Counted from the stretch's first letter, positions 14,638 through 24,212 are shown. The stretch is 64,000 bases of DNA from Chlamydiales bacterium (GCA_030679955.1 JAUXSF010000041.1:1-64000), one strand, 5' to 3'. The notes: generated by a model from the letters alone, not told the origin. Made by a program: numbers and translations.

Positions 14638-16896
14638 ATGGGTGTAAAAGATGAAGAATTCATGGCCAAGTTGCTCGCTACCTTCCGTTTGGAGGCTGAA
14701 GAGCATATCAAGGCACTATCAGATGGTGTCTTAGTCTTAGAGGCTACCACAGAGCCAGATCAGGAGACTGTTGAAACCATCTTCCGCGAAGCTCACAGCC
14801 TAAAAGGTGCTGCGCGCTCCGTTAACCAAAGCGCCATTCAACATATATGCCAAATGCTGGAAAATGTTCTCTCTGCCTGGCGAAGCGGCAAGCTTAGTCC
14901 ATCGACACAACTGTTTGATGCGCTACACGCAACCATAGATACAATCACACAGGCCTTAAATGTCAGCTTGGAACCCCAAGCGATTAATGATGCTGTTGAT
15001 AAGCTCAAGAGTTGTTTGGAAGCACAGCCACCGAAAAAGGAAGAGGTAACCTCACAACCTCTAGAAGCAGTTCAACCGCAGGTCGAAAAGCTTATCCAAG
15101 ACAAGCAAGCAGCTCCAAAGGCTACAGCGACGACAAAGAGCGATAAAACAATCCGCATTTCTCTGTCCAAGCTCGACAGACTGCTTCAAGAGACCGAAGA
15201 AATGCTGATGGCAAAATTGGTTTCCCAGCAAGAGTCCTCTGACCTTAAGCATCTCCTCGCCGAATTTCGTTCTAGGGAAAAAGAAGTTGCTCGACTAACA
15301 ACAGAGCTACAATCCACACGCCAAGGTCAAGGAAGTGATAGGAAGACCATTAAGAGGGTTGCCGAGTTCTTGGAAGGTCAACAGCAGTCTATGAAAGACT
15401 TCCGCGAAGCGTTGACTCACGTGATGAAATCATCCGAGGTTAATGCACATTTTATCGGAACATTGGTCGATACGCTGCTAGAAGACATCAAAAAAGTTCT
15501 CATGCAGCCTGTGGAAATCCTCTTTGAGGCTATACCAAGAATGGTGCGTGACATCTCTAAAGAAGTTGGAAAGCAGGTACATTTTGAGTCTGAAGGTGGC
15601 GACATCGAGGTCGATAGACGCATCCTAGAAGAAATCAAAGATCCTATTCTCCACCTAATAAGGAATGCTATAGACCACGGCATCGAGTCACCGGAAGAAC
15701 GCGTGGAAAAAGGTAAGCCGAGAGAAGGAACAATACGTATTACTGCCTCTGAAACCAGTGGAGGAAGCGTAGAGCTTTGCGTATCAGACGACGGCAAAGG
15801 GTTTAATGTTGAAAAACTTAAATCCGTGGCGATCAATAAAAGCCCTCTGTCTGCAAAAGATATTAGTGAAATGTCCGATGAAGAGGCTATGAAGCTTGCC
15901 TTCCACTCTGGAATATCCACAAGCCCCACTGTAACTGACTTATCGGGTCGCGGATTAGGCTTAGGGATCGTTTCCGAGAAGGCTGACAAGCTTGGGGGTC
16001 GCGTTATCATCGAATCTCTTCCTGGAGAAGGTACCACCTTTAGAATCTTGCTACCACTAACCCTGGCTACGTTTAGAGGCATCCACCTCAGCGTGTCGGG
16101 TCAAGATTTCATTATGCCAACTCACAACGTTTCCAGGGTCTTACGCATCAAACGTAGCGATATAAAAACTATAGAGAATCGCGAGGCGATAATGGTCGAT
16201 GACCGACCTACATCCTTCGTACATCTGGCGAGTTTGCTTAACATCCAGCAAACCAACGCTGAAAAAATGTCTGGCGATGCCCTTATAGCTCTAATCATCA
16301 CGTCGGAACAAAAAACAGTGGCATTTGGTGCGGACGTTATCCACCGCGAGCACGAAGTATTGGTGAAGAGCTTGGGCAAGCAGTGCATTCGAGTAAAAAA
16401 CATCATGGCTGCAACGATCATGGAGTGGGGAAATGTTATTCCAATTCTTAACCCTACCGACTTGGTACGTTCTGCAGTTAAGGGAACCGGTTCGCTCACA
16501 CGAGTAATATCCTCTCAACAACAAAATGCACCCAAGAAGCGCGTACTGATTGCTGAGGACTCTATTACTACACGACTACTCCTAAAGAATATATTAGAAT
16601 CCGCTGGATACATCGTCCATGCAGTGTCAGATGGTCAGGACGCTTATGAAGCTCTCCAAAAAGAACCTTACGACCTTTTGCTGACAGATGTGGACATGCC
16701 TAGGATGGATGGCTTCTCCTTAACAGAAAAAGTCAGAGCTTCCAGTGCTTTGAAGGACACTCCAATTATTATTTGCACTGGTAAAGGATCTAAAGAAGAC
16801 CGCGAGCGCGGCATTGAACTTGGCGCCGATGCGTATTTAGACAAAAGCACTTTCAGCCAAGGAACATTGCTAAGCGCAGCCCAAAAGCTTATATGA
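14638..16896 (+). CDS. cheA: CheA histidine kinase with C-terminal receiver (WspE-like)
   Basis: 752 residues. Order: Hpt domain with FREAHSLKGAARS, the phosphorylated His being residue 53; linker; dimerisation helices (~170-300); HATPase with HLIRNAIDHGIESPEER, VSDDGKGFN and GRGLGLGIV; a CheW-like P5 domain (LATFRGIHLSVSGQDFIMPT); and a receiver (VLIAEDSITTRLLLKN) whose phosphate acceptor is Asp684 in LLLTDVDMPRMDGF, with the invariant Lys in AYLDKS. All catalytic residues are present. A CheA-REC hybrid with no free CheY in the operon is the WspE/FrzE arrangement. Confidence 0.94.
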   Translation: MGVKDEEFMAKLLATFRLEAEEHIKALSDGVLVLEATTEPDQETVETIFREAHSLKGAARSVNQSAIQHICQMLENVLSAWRSGKLSPSTQLFDALHATIDTITQALNVSLEPQAINDAVDKLKSCLEAQPPKKEEVTSQPLEAVQPQVEKLIQDKQAAPKATATTKSDKTIRISLSKLDRLLQETEEMLMAKLVSQQESSDLKHLLAEFRSREKEVARLTTELQSTRQGQGSDRKTIKRVAEFLEGQQQSMKDFREALTHVMKSSEVNAHFIGTLVDTLLEDIKKVLMQPVEILFEAIPRMVRDISKEVGKQVHFESEGGDIEVDRRILEEIKDPILHLIRNAIDHGIESPEERVEKGKPREGTIRITASETSGGSVELCVSDDGKGFNVEKLKSVAINKSPLSAKDISEMSDEEAMKLAFHSGISTSPTVTDLSGRGLGLGIVSEKADKLGGRVIIESLPGEGTTFRILLPLTLATFRGIHLSVSGQDFIMPTHNVSRVLRIKRSDIKTIENREAIMVDDRPTSFVHLASLLNIQQTNAEKMSGDALIALIITSEQKTVAFGADVIHREHEVLVKSLGKQCIRVKNIMAATIMEWGNVIPILNPTDLVRSAVKGTGSLTRVISSQQQNAPKKRVLIAEDSITTRLLLKNILESAGYIVHAVSDGQDAYEALQKEPYDLLLTDVDMPRMDGFSLTEKVRASSALKDTPIIICTGKGSKEDRERGIELGADAYLDKSTFSQGTLLSAAQKLI

Positions 16897-16911
16897 AGGT
16901 AAGAGGTAGCT

Positions 16912-18486
16912 ATGTTTAAGAATATCAAAGTCCGCACACGGCTTTACTTCATGCTATTGGTAGCATCTATTGCTTTGTTGGCAATTGGCGCCCTTGGACT
17001 TAGTAATGGCCATTTCACGCGATTGGAAATTGACCGCGTGTACCATGGCGGTATTGAGAATATTGAACAGCTCTCTATGTCGTCACGAGCACTCCATCAG
17101 TCTCTACGTCAACCTGTACAACAAATGACAAACGGCACGATCAATTGGACGGGCTTAGATGCTAGCGTTAAAGAATTCCAGGACACTTTCAATTCTTCCT
17201 GGAGTAACTATGTGGAGCATGATTCTGGTCTGTCCACAGACGCACAAGTACAACAGAAAATGTTGGTTAATAAAACTCGACAACAGCTAGAGGCGCTGAC
17301 TACTGCTACGGCAACCCTCAGAGAGTTAGCTCAACAATCAGATAAGGGTCAACTACAACGATTCGTCGACAGCGAATACTACCCTCTTTTAGATCAAGTT
17401 ACTGAGAGCTTAGGACTGCTCATACAAGTCCATACGAACGATACAAAATCGGACTACCATACGGCGATGGCTAATGCGGACTTCTACGAAACGGCAACTT
17501 TAGTGGGGCTTGCAGTAGCGTTCATGATATTGGTCCCCCTCACAGTCGTCAGCATACGAGGGATTGTTAAACCTCTAGAGGGAGCTGTGGAAGTTATTGG
17601 TGTCTCACAAGACATCATGAACTCCCTAACCCACCTCTCGACAGGTGCAACAGAGACCGCGTCAGCAGTAACCGAAACTACTACTACAATCGAAGAACTA
17701 AAACAAACAGCGAACATATCGGTTGATAAAGCAAAAGACGTGTTGTCCAACGCCGAGCAAACACTGCAAACAGTCACTTCCAGCGAGAAATCGGTTATGG
17801 CAACCATTGAGGATATTAACCAAATTCGTGACAGAATGCAGATTATCTCTGACAGCATTCTCAAGCTTAGCGAGAAGTCCTTAGCTATAGCCGAAATTAT
17901 GGATAGCGTCAGCGATATCGCCGAGCAGTCAAACCTTCTAGCAGTTAACGCAGCTATTGAATCGGCCAAAGCTGGTGGTGAATATGGCCGTAGCTTCGGT
18001 GTCGTGGCACAGGAAATACGCACGCTGGCGGAACAGTCCAAAGGCGCGACGGTTCAGGTTAGATCACTGCTAAACGATATCCAACAAGCAACAAATGCCG
18101 CTGTGCTAGCCACAGAGCAAGGCTCAAAAGCTGTTGCTAAAGGTGTGGACCAGTCCACATTAACCAGTGTGACCATTAAGCAACTGGTATCCAAAATGTC
18201 GGGTGTCACACAAGCAGCTAACCAGATCGTCCTCTCAAACCAACAGCAGCTGATCGGAACCGAACAAATCACAGTGGCGATGACACAAATCAACGAAGCC
18301 ACCAACCAACATGTAGATCACTTAGCTCAAATAGAATCCAGAGTGGCAACGTTAGGAGAAGTCGGTACCGCACTACAAGCTCTAACCGATAAACACCGCC
18401 CACAGCAACCATGGGAAGCTAAAAAGCATCTCATGACCGGACACGCACCCATCGCCAAAAGCTCGACGCTCAAAGACAAATCATAG
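16912..18486 (+). CDS. methyl-accepting chemotaxis protein lacking HAMP
   Basis: 524 residues. TM1 ~11-31 (LYFMLLVASIALLAIGALGL), a ~160-residue helical periplasmic sensor of the 4HB type, TM2 ~193-215 (LVGLAVAFMILVPLTVV), then almost directly the signalling coiled coil (ETASAVTETTTTIEELKQ). The hairpin tip reads SDIAEQSNLLAVNAAIESAK, then a GGEYGRSFGVVAQEIRTLAE segment. No HAMP domain can be seen between TM2 and the coiled coil, unlike its neighbour. The C-terminus has no CheR/CheB tether pentapeptide. The signalling half is nearly identical to MCP2. Confidence 0.93.
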   Translation: MFKNIKVRTRLYFMLLVASIALLAIGALGLSNGHFTRLEIDRVYHGGIENIEQLSMSSRALHQSLRQPVQQMTNGTINWTGLDASVKEFQDTFNSSWSNYVEHDSGLSTDAQVQQKMLVNKTRQQLEALTTATATLRELAQQSDKGQLQRFVDSEYYPLLDQVTESLGLLIQVHTNDTKSDYHTAMANADFYETATLVGLAVAFMILVPLTVVSIRGIVKPLEGAVEVIGVSQDIMNSLTHLSTGATETASAVTETTTTIEELKQTANISVDKAKDVLSNAEQTLQTVTSSEKSVMATIEDINQIRDRMQIISDSILKLSEKSLAIAEIMDSVSDIAEQSNLLAVNAAIESAKAGGEYGRSFGVVAQEIRTLAEQSKGATVQVRSLLNDIQQATNAAVLATEQGSKAVAKGVDQSTLTSVTIKQLVSKMSGVTQAANQIVLSNQQQLIGTEQITVAMTQINEATNQHVDHLAQIESRVATLGEVGTALQALTDKHRPQQPWEAKKHLMTGHAPIAKSSTLKDKS

Positions 18487-18499
18487 AGGAGGAGCGATT

Positions 18500-20335
18500 A
18501 TGTTTTTTAACATGAATGTGCGCACTAGACTAGCCATCATAGCATTTTTCTCCGCCGCTGCTCTCCTCTGCGTTGGCATCATAGGCTTGGTAAATGGCTC
18601 AAAAACAACGGATGAAATTGGCCGTGTTTACTATGGAGGCTTAACATCCATTGGGGACTTGCTCAGCCTACAGGAAGATATGACCAATCATTTTATCAAT
18701 CCCGTGCAGAGGCTGCGAGATGACACTATAAGCTGGGAACAAGCTAAGAACAGCCTGGTGCAATTGAGCAAATCCTTGCCAAACCACTGGAACTCCTACG
18801 TCCAAAGTGATCCCGGGCTTAATGACGACCTCTTAGCAAACCAAAAAGCCATTCTGGCCGAGATGGGACCGCAGATCAACCGTCTACAAGGCATAGTCGA
18901 TCGATCACTAACGGCGATTCAGGAAAAAGACATACAAACACTAAATGCAATTGCGGCGAAGCAACTATTTCCGCTCGTTGATCCTGTTTTGGATGGTCTT
19001 CACGAACTGGTCGCTATTCACCAGAAGGATGCTCTTCTAGACTTTCAGGACGCGCAAGAAAACGCCTATTGGTTTCAAGCGACAACTCTTATCAGTGTTA
19101 TTCTCTTTTTAGCGATCCTTCTGCCAACGACCATCGCCATCATTCGCACTATTGTAAATCCAATCGAGTATGCCTCCAAAGCGATAGCTACGGGAGATAC
19201 TAATACCGCTGTCCAAATTATGACCGGTGGAGAACTAGGGAAGCTTCTAGAGGCTATTCAACACATGTTCGGATCATTAAATAAAATCAGCGGAGTTCTT
19301 ACCGCTATTTCAAACGGCGACTTGACAGTTGAGGGTTCTCTAAGGTCAGAAAAAGATGTTCTTGGTAACGCCCTACACGGCATGGTCACTCAGACACGCT
19401 TCATGATTGGCGAAATTAAAAACGAAGTGAATGCCTTAGCAACGTCCTCTCAGGAGATTATGACGTCGCTATCCCATATCTCCTCTGGCGCTTCCGAAAC
19501 CGCTTCAGCAGTGACAGAAACAACTACAACGGTAGAAGAACTTAAGCAGACAGCAAATATCTCCGTAGATAAAGCGAAGGATGTCCTGGCGAATGCTGAG
19601 GATACGCTAAAAACAGTAAACTCCACCGAACTGTCGGTGATGACGACCATCGAAGATATGAACCAAATTCGTGATAGGATGCAGATAGTCTCTGACAGCA
19701 TCCTAAAGCTCAGCGAGAAATCCATGGTGATCGCAGAAATTATCGACAGCGTAAGCGATATTGCTGAACAATCTAACCTGCTAGCCGTTAACGCAGCCAT
19801 AGAGTCCGCTAAGGCTGGTGGTGAGTATGGTCGTAGTTTTGGCGTTGTAGCGCAAGAAATTCGCACTTTGGCAGAACAATCTAAGTCAGCAACAGTCCAG
19901 GTTAAGGCACTGCTGGGAGATATCCAAAGTGCAACCAGTGCAGCTGTACTAGCAACCGAACAAGGGTCTAAAGCCGTTGTAAAAGGTGTGACGCAGTCCA
20001 CACAAACTAGCAAGACAATCAAAGACTTGGTTCACAAGATGGCGAAAGTCACCCAAGCAACCAATCAGATTGTTCTCTCTAACCAACAGCAACTGATAGG
20101 TACCGAACAAATCACCGTGGCGATGACACAGATCAATGAGGCTACTAACCAACACGTAAGCCATCTAAAGCAAATTGAAGAAGCCGTTACTAAGCTGAAT
20201 CAGGTTGGAGGAACCTTAAAAGGCCTCACAGACCGTTACCATCTTAATGAAGATGATAGAAAAGTGACTCCTATGAAAACCATTCGACAAAAACAAGAAG
20301 ATCGATCCAAGGAACTTGTCGAAAGCTTGAGGTAA
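18500..20335 (+). CDS. methyl-accepting chemotaxis protein with HAMP
   Basis: 611 residues, AGGAGGAG before the ATG. TM1 ~11-30 (LAIIAFFSAAALLCVGIIGL), helical periplasmic sensor, TM2 ~193-215 (LISVILFLAILLPTTIAIIR), then HAMP-like helices ~216-320 (IVNPIEYASKAIATGDTNTA; LTAISNGDLTVEGSLRSEKD), which suggest one or two HAMP units. The signalling domain (SDIAEQSNLLAVNAAIESAK) matches MCP1 almost residue for residue. The sensors have diverged, so two stimuli probably feed one kinase. It arose by duplication, 13 nt after MCP1. Confidence 0.94.
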   Translation: MFFNMNVRTRLAIIAFFSAAALLCVGIIGLVNGSKTTDEIGRVYYGGLTSIGDLLSLQEDMTNHFINPVQRLRDDTISWEQAKNSLVQLSKSLPNHWNSYVQSDPGLNDDLLANQKAILAEMGPQINRLQGIVDRSLTAIQEKDIQTLNAIAAKQLFPLVDPVLDGLHELVAIHQKDALLDFQDAQENAYWFQATTLISVILFLAILLPTTIAIIRTIVNPIEYASKAIATGDTNTAVQIMTGGELGKLLEAIQHMFGSLNKISGVLTAISNGDLTVEGSLRSEKDVLGNALHGMVTQTRFMIGEIKNEVNALATSSQEIMTSLSHISSGASETASAVTETTTTVEELKQTANISVDKAKDVLANAEDTLKTVNSTELSVMTTIEDMNQIRDRMQIVSDSILKLSEKSMVIAEIIDSVSDIAEQSNLLAVNAAIESAKAGGEYGRSFGVVAQEIRTLAEQSKSATVQVKALLGDIQSATSAAVLATEQGSKAVVKGVTQSTQTSKTIKDLVHKMAKVTQATNQIVLSNQQQLIGTEQITVAMTQINEATNQHVSHLKQIEEAVTKLNQVGGTLKGLTDRYHLNEDDRKVTPMKTIRQKQEDRSKELVESLR

Positions 20336-20339
20336 TTGT

Positions 20340-21395
20340 ATGACTAAGGATCGAATTTCAGTCCTTATCGTAGATGACTCCAGGGTCTCCAGAGACCTCA
20401 TTGCGCACATTATTAGCTCGGACCCAGATCTAAAAATTGCAGGCTTCGCAAAAGACGGTGATCAAGCTCTGGAATGGCTAACGACCAACACGGCCGATGT
20501 AATCACGATGGATGTCGTCATGCCAGGTGCAAACGGCTTTGAAATTGCCCGGCGTATTATGGAAAGCAAACCCATTCCCATCGTTATAGTCAGCGCTGCG
20601 TACAACCCTTCCGATGACAAACACGGTTTCGAGGCTATGGAGGCTGGCGCCTTAGCTATCCTCGAAAAACCAGGTAGCTTTGAAGAGGCCTCCTTTCATG
20701 CCAAGGCGCAGGAAATCATCGACACCATCAAGACAGTTGCAGAGGTAAAATTAATACGCAGACGTATCCCCAGGGCTAAGGTAACAACACCTATTGTTGA
20801 AAAACTTGTCACAGAGGGTATAGAAGCTGTGGCCATTGGCGCATCGCTAGGCGGTCCAATCGCCATCTCAACCGTCCTTTCAGGCCTGCCCGCATCCTTC
20901 CCTATTCCCATTTTCATCGTACAACACATCGCCGCTGGTTTCACCGCAGGCTTCGCCACCTGGCTTCAAGATTATACCCCACTTAAAGTCATTATCCCCG
21001 GACATGGTGAAAAAGCTCAGCCAGGATGCTGCTACATCGCCCCCTCGGATTGCCATATGGAAGTTAGAGCCGGCAATATCATTTACCTAGTCCCGGGCCC
21101 AGCAGACCCGCTACAGCCTTCAGTTAGCCGACTTTTTAAGTCAATGGCCAAAGTGTATGGACCTAAGTGTGTTGGAATCATCCTCACAGGGATGGGACGC
21201 GATGGCGCTGATGAGCTCCTCGTAATGAAAAATAGAGGTGCAATCACCATTGCCCAAGATGAGGAAAGCTGCGTTATGTACGGAATGCCCAAGGAGGCCG
21301 CGGCGTTAGGTGCTGCAAAGCAAGTACTTCCGCTAGATCAAATCGCGAAAACGTTAACTGGAATAGTAATGCCCGCAAGACCAGCAGGCGTTTGA
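20340..21395 (+). CDS. cheB: CheB methylesterase/response regulator (WspF-like)
   Basis: 351 residues, 4 nt after MCP2. Receiver domain 1-125 with acceptor Asp58 (ITMDVVMPGANGF). The methylesterase domain starts at ~160, with the triad Ser169 (IGASLGGP), His196 (VQHIAAGF) and Asp288 (TGMGRDGADELL). It removes receptor methyl groups and, with CheR, gives adaptation. All catalytic residues are intact, so the system appears able to adapt. Confidence 0.95.
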   Translation: MTKDRISVLIVDDSRVSRDLIAHIISSDPDLKIAGFAKDGDQALEWLTTNTADVITMDVVMPGANGFEIARRIMESKPIPIVIVSAAYNPSDDKHGFEAMEAGALAILEKPGSFEEASFHAKAQEIIDTIKTVAEVKLIRRRIPRAKVTTPIVEKLVTEGIEAVAIGASLGGPIAISTVLSGLPASFPIPIFIVQHIAAGFTAGFATWLQDYTPLKVIIPGHGEKAQPGCCYIAPSDCHMEVRAGNIIYLVPGPADPLQPSVSRLFKSMAKVYGPKCVGIILTGMGRDGADELLVMKNRGAITIAQDEESCVMYGMPKEAAALGAAKQVLPLDQIAKTLTGIVMPARPAGV

Positions 21396-21448
21396 CAAAC
21401 TGATGCAGATTATGCACCATAAAAGTAACTGGAAGGGAGATTATAACT

Positions 21449-22756
21449 ATGGAAACAGCCATCGAATCCTTGCAAGTTTTGGTGGTCGAGGATAGCGCCA
21501 CCCAAGCGCTATTACTCAAAGAATCCCTAGAAAACCACCAGCTACAAGTATGGGTTGCAGGCGATGGGATGGACGCTCTTGAACAGATGCGCCAACACCC
21601 GCCAAATGTCGTCATTACCGATATCGCTATGCCGCGAATGAATGGCTTTGACTTCTGCACCCGGGTTCGCTCAGAAGCAAAATACTCCCATATTCCCGTT
21701 ATTCTACTGACCAGTCTGACTGATCCAATGGACGTCATCAAGGGCATCGCTTGTGGAGCAGACAGCTTTCTAACCAAGCCCTGCGATATCACCTTTCTGC
21801 TTTCTACCATTAAAGACGTCGTCAAAAATAAGCAGGCAGTTGACGTTAGCAGCAATGCAGGGGTGGGACAGAAATTAGCGTTCTTTTTCAACGGCAACCA
21901 CCATGTACTGCATATCGACCACGTGCAGATCACCAACCTACTACTGTCCACGTACCTTAACGCCGTGCAAAAAAACGGTGAGCTAGAAGCTTCCTATCAC
22001 AAGCTCAACTCAGCATATGAAGAAATTAAGAAAAAGAACGATCAGTTGCAAGGCTTGAACGAGCAAAAGAATCGCTTCTTAGGCATGGCTGCTCACGACT
22101 TGAGAAATCCTCTTGGCGTAATCATGGGCTATTGCACCCTACTTAAAACCAGACTGGCCGATACCAAAGTGGATGATAAATTCTTCACCATGTTGGATAA
22201 AATCTATTCTTCCAGTGGCTTCATGCTAAAATTGATCAACGATCTGTTAGATGTCGCCGTAATAGAAGCCGGCACTGTTTCACTGCACCTTTCGGAAGTG
22301 AGTATGGTCGAGCTCATCCAAGAAACGCTAACTCTCTTTAGTAGCTTAGCTCAGAAGAAGGACATTGTCCTAAACTTCAAGCCAAATCCAGGCGTGCCAA
22401 AGATCCAATGCGATGCAAATAAGGTCGTGCAAGTTCTTAACAACCTTATTTCCAATGCTGTTAAATTTTCACGCCCCGGAGCAATAGTAGAGGTCGGATT
22501 AGAAAACACCAGAACCGATGTGACTTTCTCGGTCACAGACTTCGGAATTGGAATACGTCCTGAGGCACAAAAGACCCTATTTCAGCCCTTTGCTCAAACA
22601 GGGTCTATAGGCACCGCTGGTGAAAAATCTACAGGTCTTGGGCTGAGCATCGCGCAGAAAATTGTCCAGGAGCATAACGGTAAAATTTGGTTTACATCAG
22701 AGGTTGGTAAGGGAACAAAATTCTTTGTCACCCTGCCCATCAACCCTAGAAAGTAA
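21449..22756 (+). CDS. receiver-histidine kinase hybrid, likely output of the chemosensory operon
   Basis: 435 residues, GGGAGAT before the ATG. Receiver 1-125 (VLVVEDSATQALLLKESLEN, acceptor Asp in VVITDIAMPRMNGFDF), a helical linker ~170-205, HisKA with RFLGMAAHDLRNPLGVIMGY, and HATPase_c with LNNLISNAVKFSRPG, VTDFGIGI and STGLGLSIAQKIV. It occupies the place of WspR, so CheA may phosphorylate its receiver and thereby control a second kinase. The downstream regulator is not in this window. It is the last gene of the operon. Confidence 0.9.
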   Translation: METAIESLQVLVVEDSATQALLLKESLENHQLQVWVAGDGMDALEQMRQHPPNVVITDIAMPRMNGFDFCTRVRSEAKYSHIPVILLTSLTDPMDVIKGIACGADSFLTKPCDITFLLSTIKDVVKNKQAVDVSSNAGVGQKLAFFFNGNHHVLHIDHVQITNLLLSTYLNAVQKNGELEASYHKLNSAYEEIKKKNDQLQGLNEQKNRFLGMAAHDLRNPLGVIMGYCTLLKTRLADTKVDDKFFTMLDKIYSSSGFMLKLINDLLDVAVIEAGTVSLHLSEVSMVELIQETLTLFSSLAQKKDIVLNFKPNPGVPKIQCDANKVVQVLNNLISNAVKFSRPGAIVEVGLENTRTDVTFSVTDFGIGIRPEAQKTLFQPFAQTGSIGTAGEKSTGLGLSIAQKIVQEHNGKIWFTSEVGKGTKFFVTLPINPRK

Positions 22757-22767
22757 GTCACGGATAC

Positions 22768-22792
22768 AAATGTTATGAAAATCATAACATTT
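22768..22792. promoter_or_regulatory. perfect 11-bp inverted repeat, likely operator
   Basis: AAATGTTATGA (22768-22778), spacer AAA, TCATAACATTT (22782-22792), ending 4 nt before the ATG of an AbiEi-like gene. AbiEi antitoxins repress their own promoters by binding inverted repeats. The position fits self-repression, or a hairpin that limits translation, since no ribosome-binding site is left free. Confidence 0.6.
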
Positions 22793-22796
22793 GCGC

Positions 22797-24212
22797 ATGA
22801 GCAACAAAGATAAGCTTTTCCAAATCGCAGATAGTCAGCAGGGATATTTCACCTCTCAGCAAGCCGAAAAGAGCGGATTTTCCCGCTCGAACTTTAACCT
22901 TAAAGTAAAATCTGGCGAGTGGCTAAAAAGCCTCAGAGGAATATACAGACTTGCTAACTACCCAGTAACGGACAGATCCGAGTTAGTTTTATGGTCCTTA
23001 TGGAGTCGGGGTAAAAATGGACAGCCTCAAGGCGTTTGGTCGCATGAAACTGCCCTTGATATCCACGAGATTTCTGACCTCATGCCCTCAAAAATGCATT
23101 TGTCTGTACCTCCTGGCTTCCGGAAAAGTACACCCATACCTCCTCATCTTAAGCTGCATACCGCTACGTTAAAAGATAGTGATGTAGAAGTGCGCCAGGG
23201 ATACAGAATCACGAAACCCCTTCGCACACTAATGGATGTTATCGAAGAGGGCAAAGTCTCTGATGATCAGGTTATCCTCGCAATGAAAGAAGCCCTAGAC
23301 CGGGGCATACTTACTATGAACGAAGCGCAATCACTCTCTCTTTGGACAAAAACTATTAGCAAACCTGACATGGAAAAGGCCCTTAATATAGCTCTAAGTG
23401 AAGTATGGGAAAATGGCAAAAATTCCTTGGCAGACTATGGACGTGTAATAGAATCATACACCGTTGTAATGGCGCTCGGTCGAAAAGAGCGAAAGACAGA
23501 TAAGCTACTTGAAGGTCAAGGGACAGGTACTTTAATTGAATATAACTCGAATTTTTACATTTTAACCGCTTGCCATATCGCGCGCCGTATTGCTACAAGT
23601 GATTCGATTCGACTATTATTGATGTTTGACAGCCATAGAAGGGACTACCCCTACTTTGAACCATCGGCCTTTAAAGTGATCGAATGGGATCAATCATTTG
23701 ATCCCAAAACTCTCAAGGGCCTGGAAAACATTTTGCAACATCTCCCCAAAGATTTAGCACTTATCGCATTGTCACCTTATATCCTCAGCGTCCTCAAAGA
23801 GTGGAAATCATTCTATAAAGTATCCCTGCCTTCTGAATTGTCTGAGACCAATGCATTCGTTGCAATGGGAGCTACGGGCCGTCAAATTTCTGAAAATCCA
23901 TCCACAAGTCATTTTGACTGTGGGCCATACGGACTTGTATGTTCAGAGTACCGGAAGTTTGAAGAGGTTGATTATGTTGTATGCACGGTAAATAGCTTCG
24001 GACCTAATGTTTTTGGCGAAGAAGATATCCCAGATTTTCAGGGATTAAGTGGTGCTGGTTTATGGAAATGCTGCAGGGGCCTAAAAGTCGAGCTTATAGG
24101 TGTTACAATTGCTCAAGAGATAAACATACGCTCCCAAGTCCACATCGATAAAGTATTCAGTCACGGACCTAAATCCATTCGAGCTATGTTGGAAAAAATA
24201 AACTCACCCTAA
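22797..24212 (+). CDS. AbiEi-like antitoxin domain fused to a trypsin-like serine protease domain
   Basis: 471 residues from the ATG at 22797. Residues 1-185 resemble AbiEi/type IV antitoxins: a winged helix at the start (YFTSQQAEKSGFSRSNFNLK), GIYRLANYPVT, VWSHETALDIHEISDLMP and VRQGYRITKPLRTLMDVIEE. Residues ~220-440 look like a chymotrypsin-fold protease: GTGTLIEYNSNFYILTACHI (His260), LPKDLALIAL (Asp319) and FQGLSGAGLWK (Ser418). All three triad residues are present in the correct order. No AbiEii nucleotidyltransferase toxin follows. The gene is 40 nt after the chemosensory operon but has its own palindrome. Confidence 0.8.
   Translation: MSNKDKLFQIADSQQGYFTSQQAEKSGFSRSNFNLKVKSGEWLKSLRGIYRLANYPVTDRSELVLWSLWSRGKNGQPQGVWSHETALDIHEISDLMPSKMHLSVPPGFRKSTPIPPHLKLHTATLKDSDVEVRQGYRITKPLRTLMDVIEEGKVSDDQVILAMKEALDRGILTMNEAQSLSLWTKTISKPDMEKALNIALSEVWENGKNSLADYGRVIESYTVVMALGRKERKTDKLLEGQGTGTLIEYNSNFYILTACHIARRIATSDSIRLLLMFDSHRRDYPYFEPSAFKVIEWDQSFDPKTLKGLENILQHLPKDLALIALSPYILSVLKEWKSFYKVSLPSELSETNAFVAMGATGRQISENPSTSHFDCGPYGLVCSEYRKFEEVDYVVCTVNSFGPNVFGEEDIPDFQGLSGAGLWKCCRGLKVELIGVTIAQEINIRSQVHIDKVFSHGPKSIRAMLEKINSP

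Noticed and set aside
15417-16082. 221-codon minus-strand frame inside cheA
   Set aside because: It is antisense to conserved CheA codons (dimerisation/HATPase), Ser/Ile-rich and without a ribosome-binding site. It is a by-product of codon use.
17484-18041. Long antisense frames in both receptor genes (also 19450-20022)
   Set aside because: The two are near copies only because the receptor signalling domains are duplicated. The coding strand is well established.
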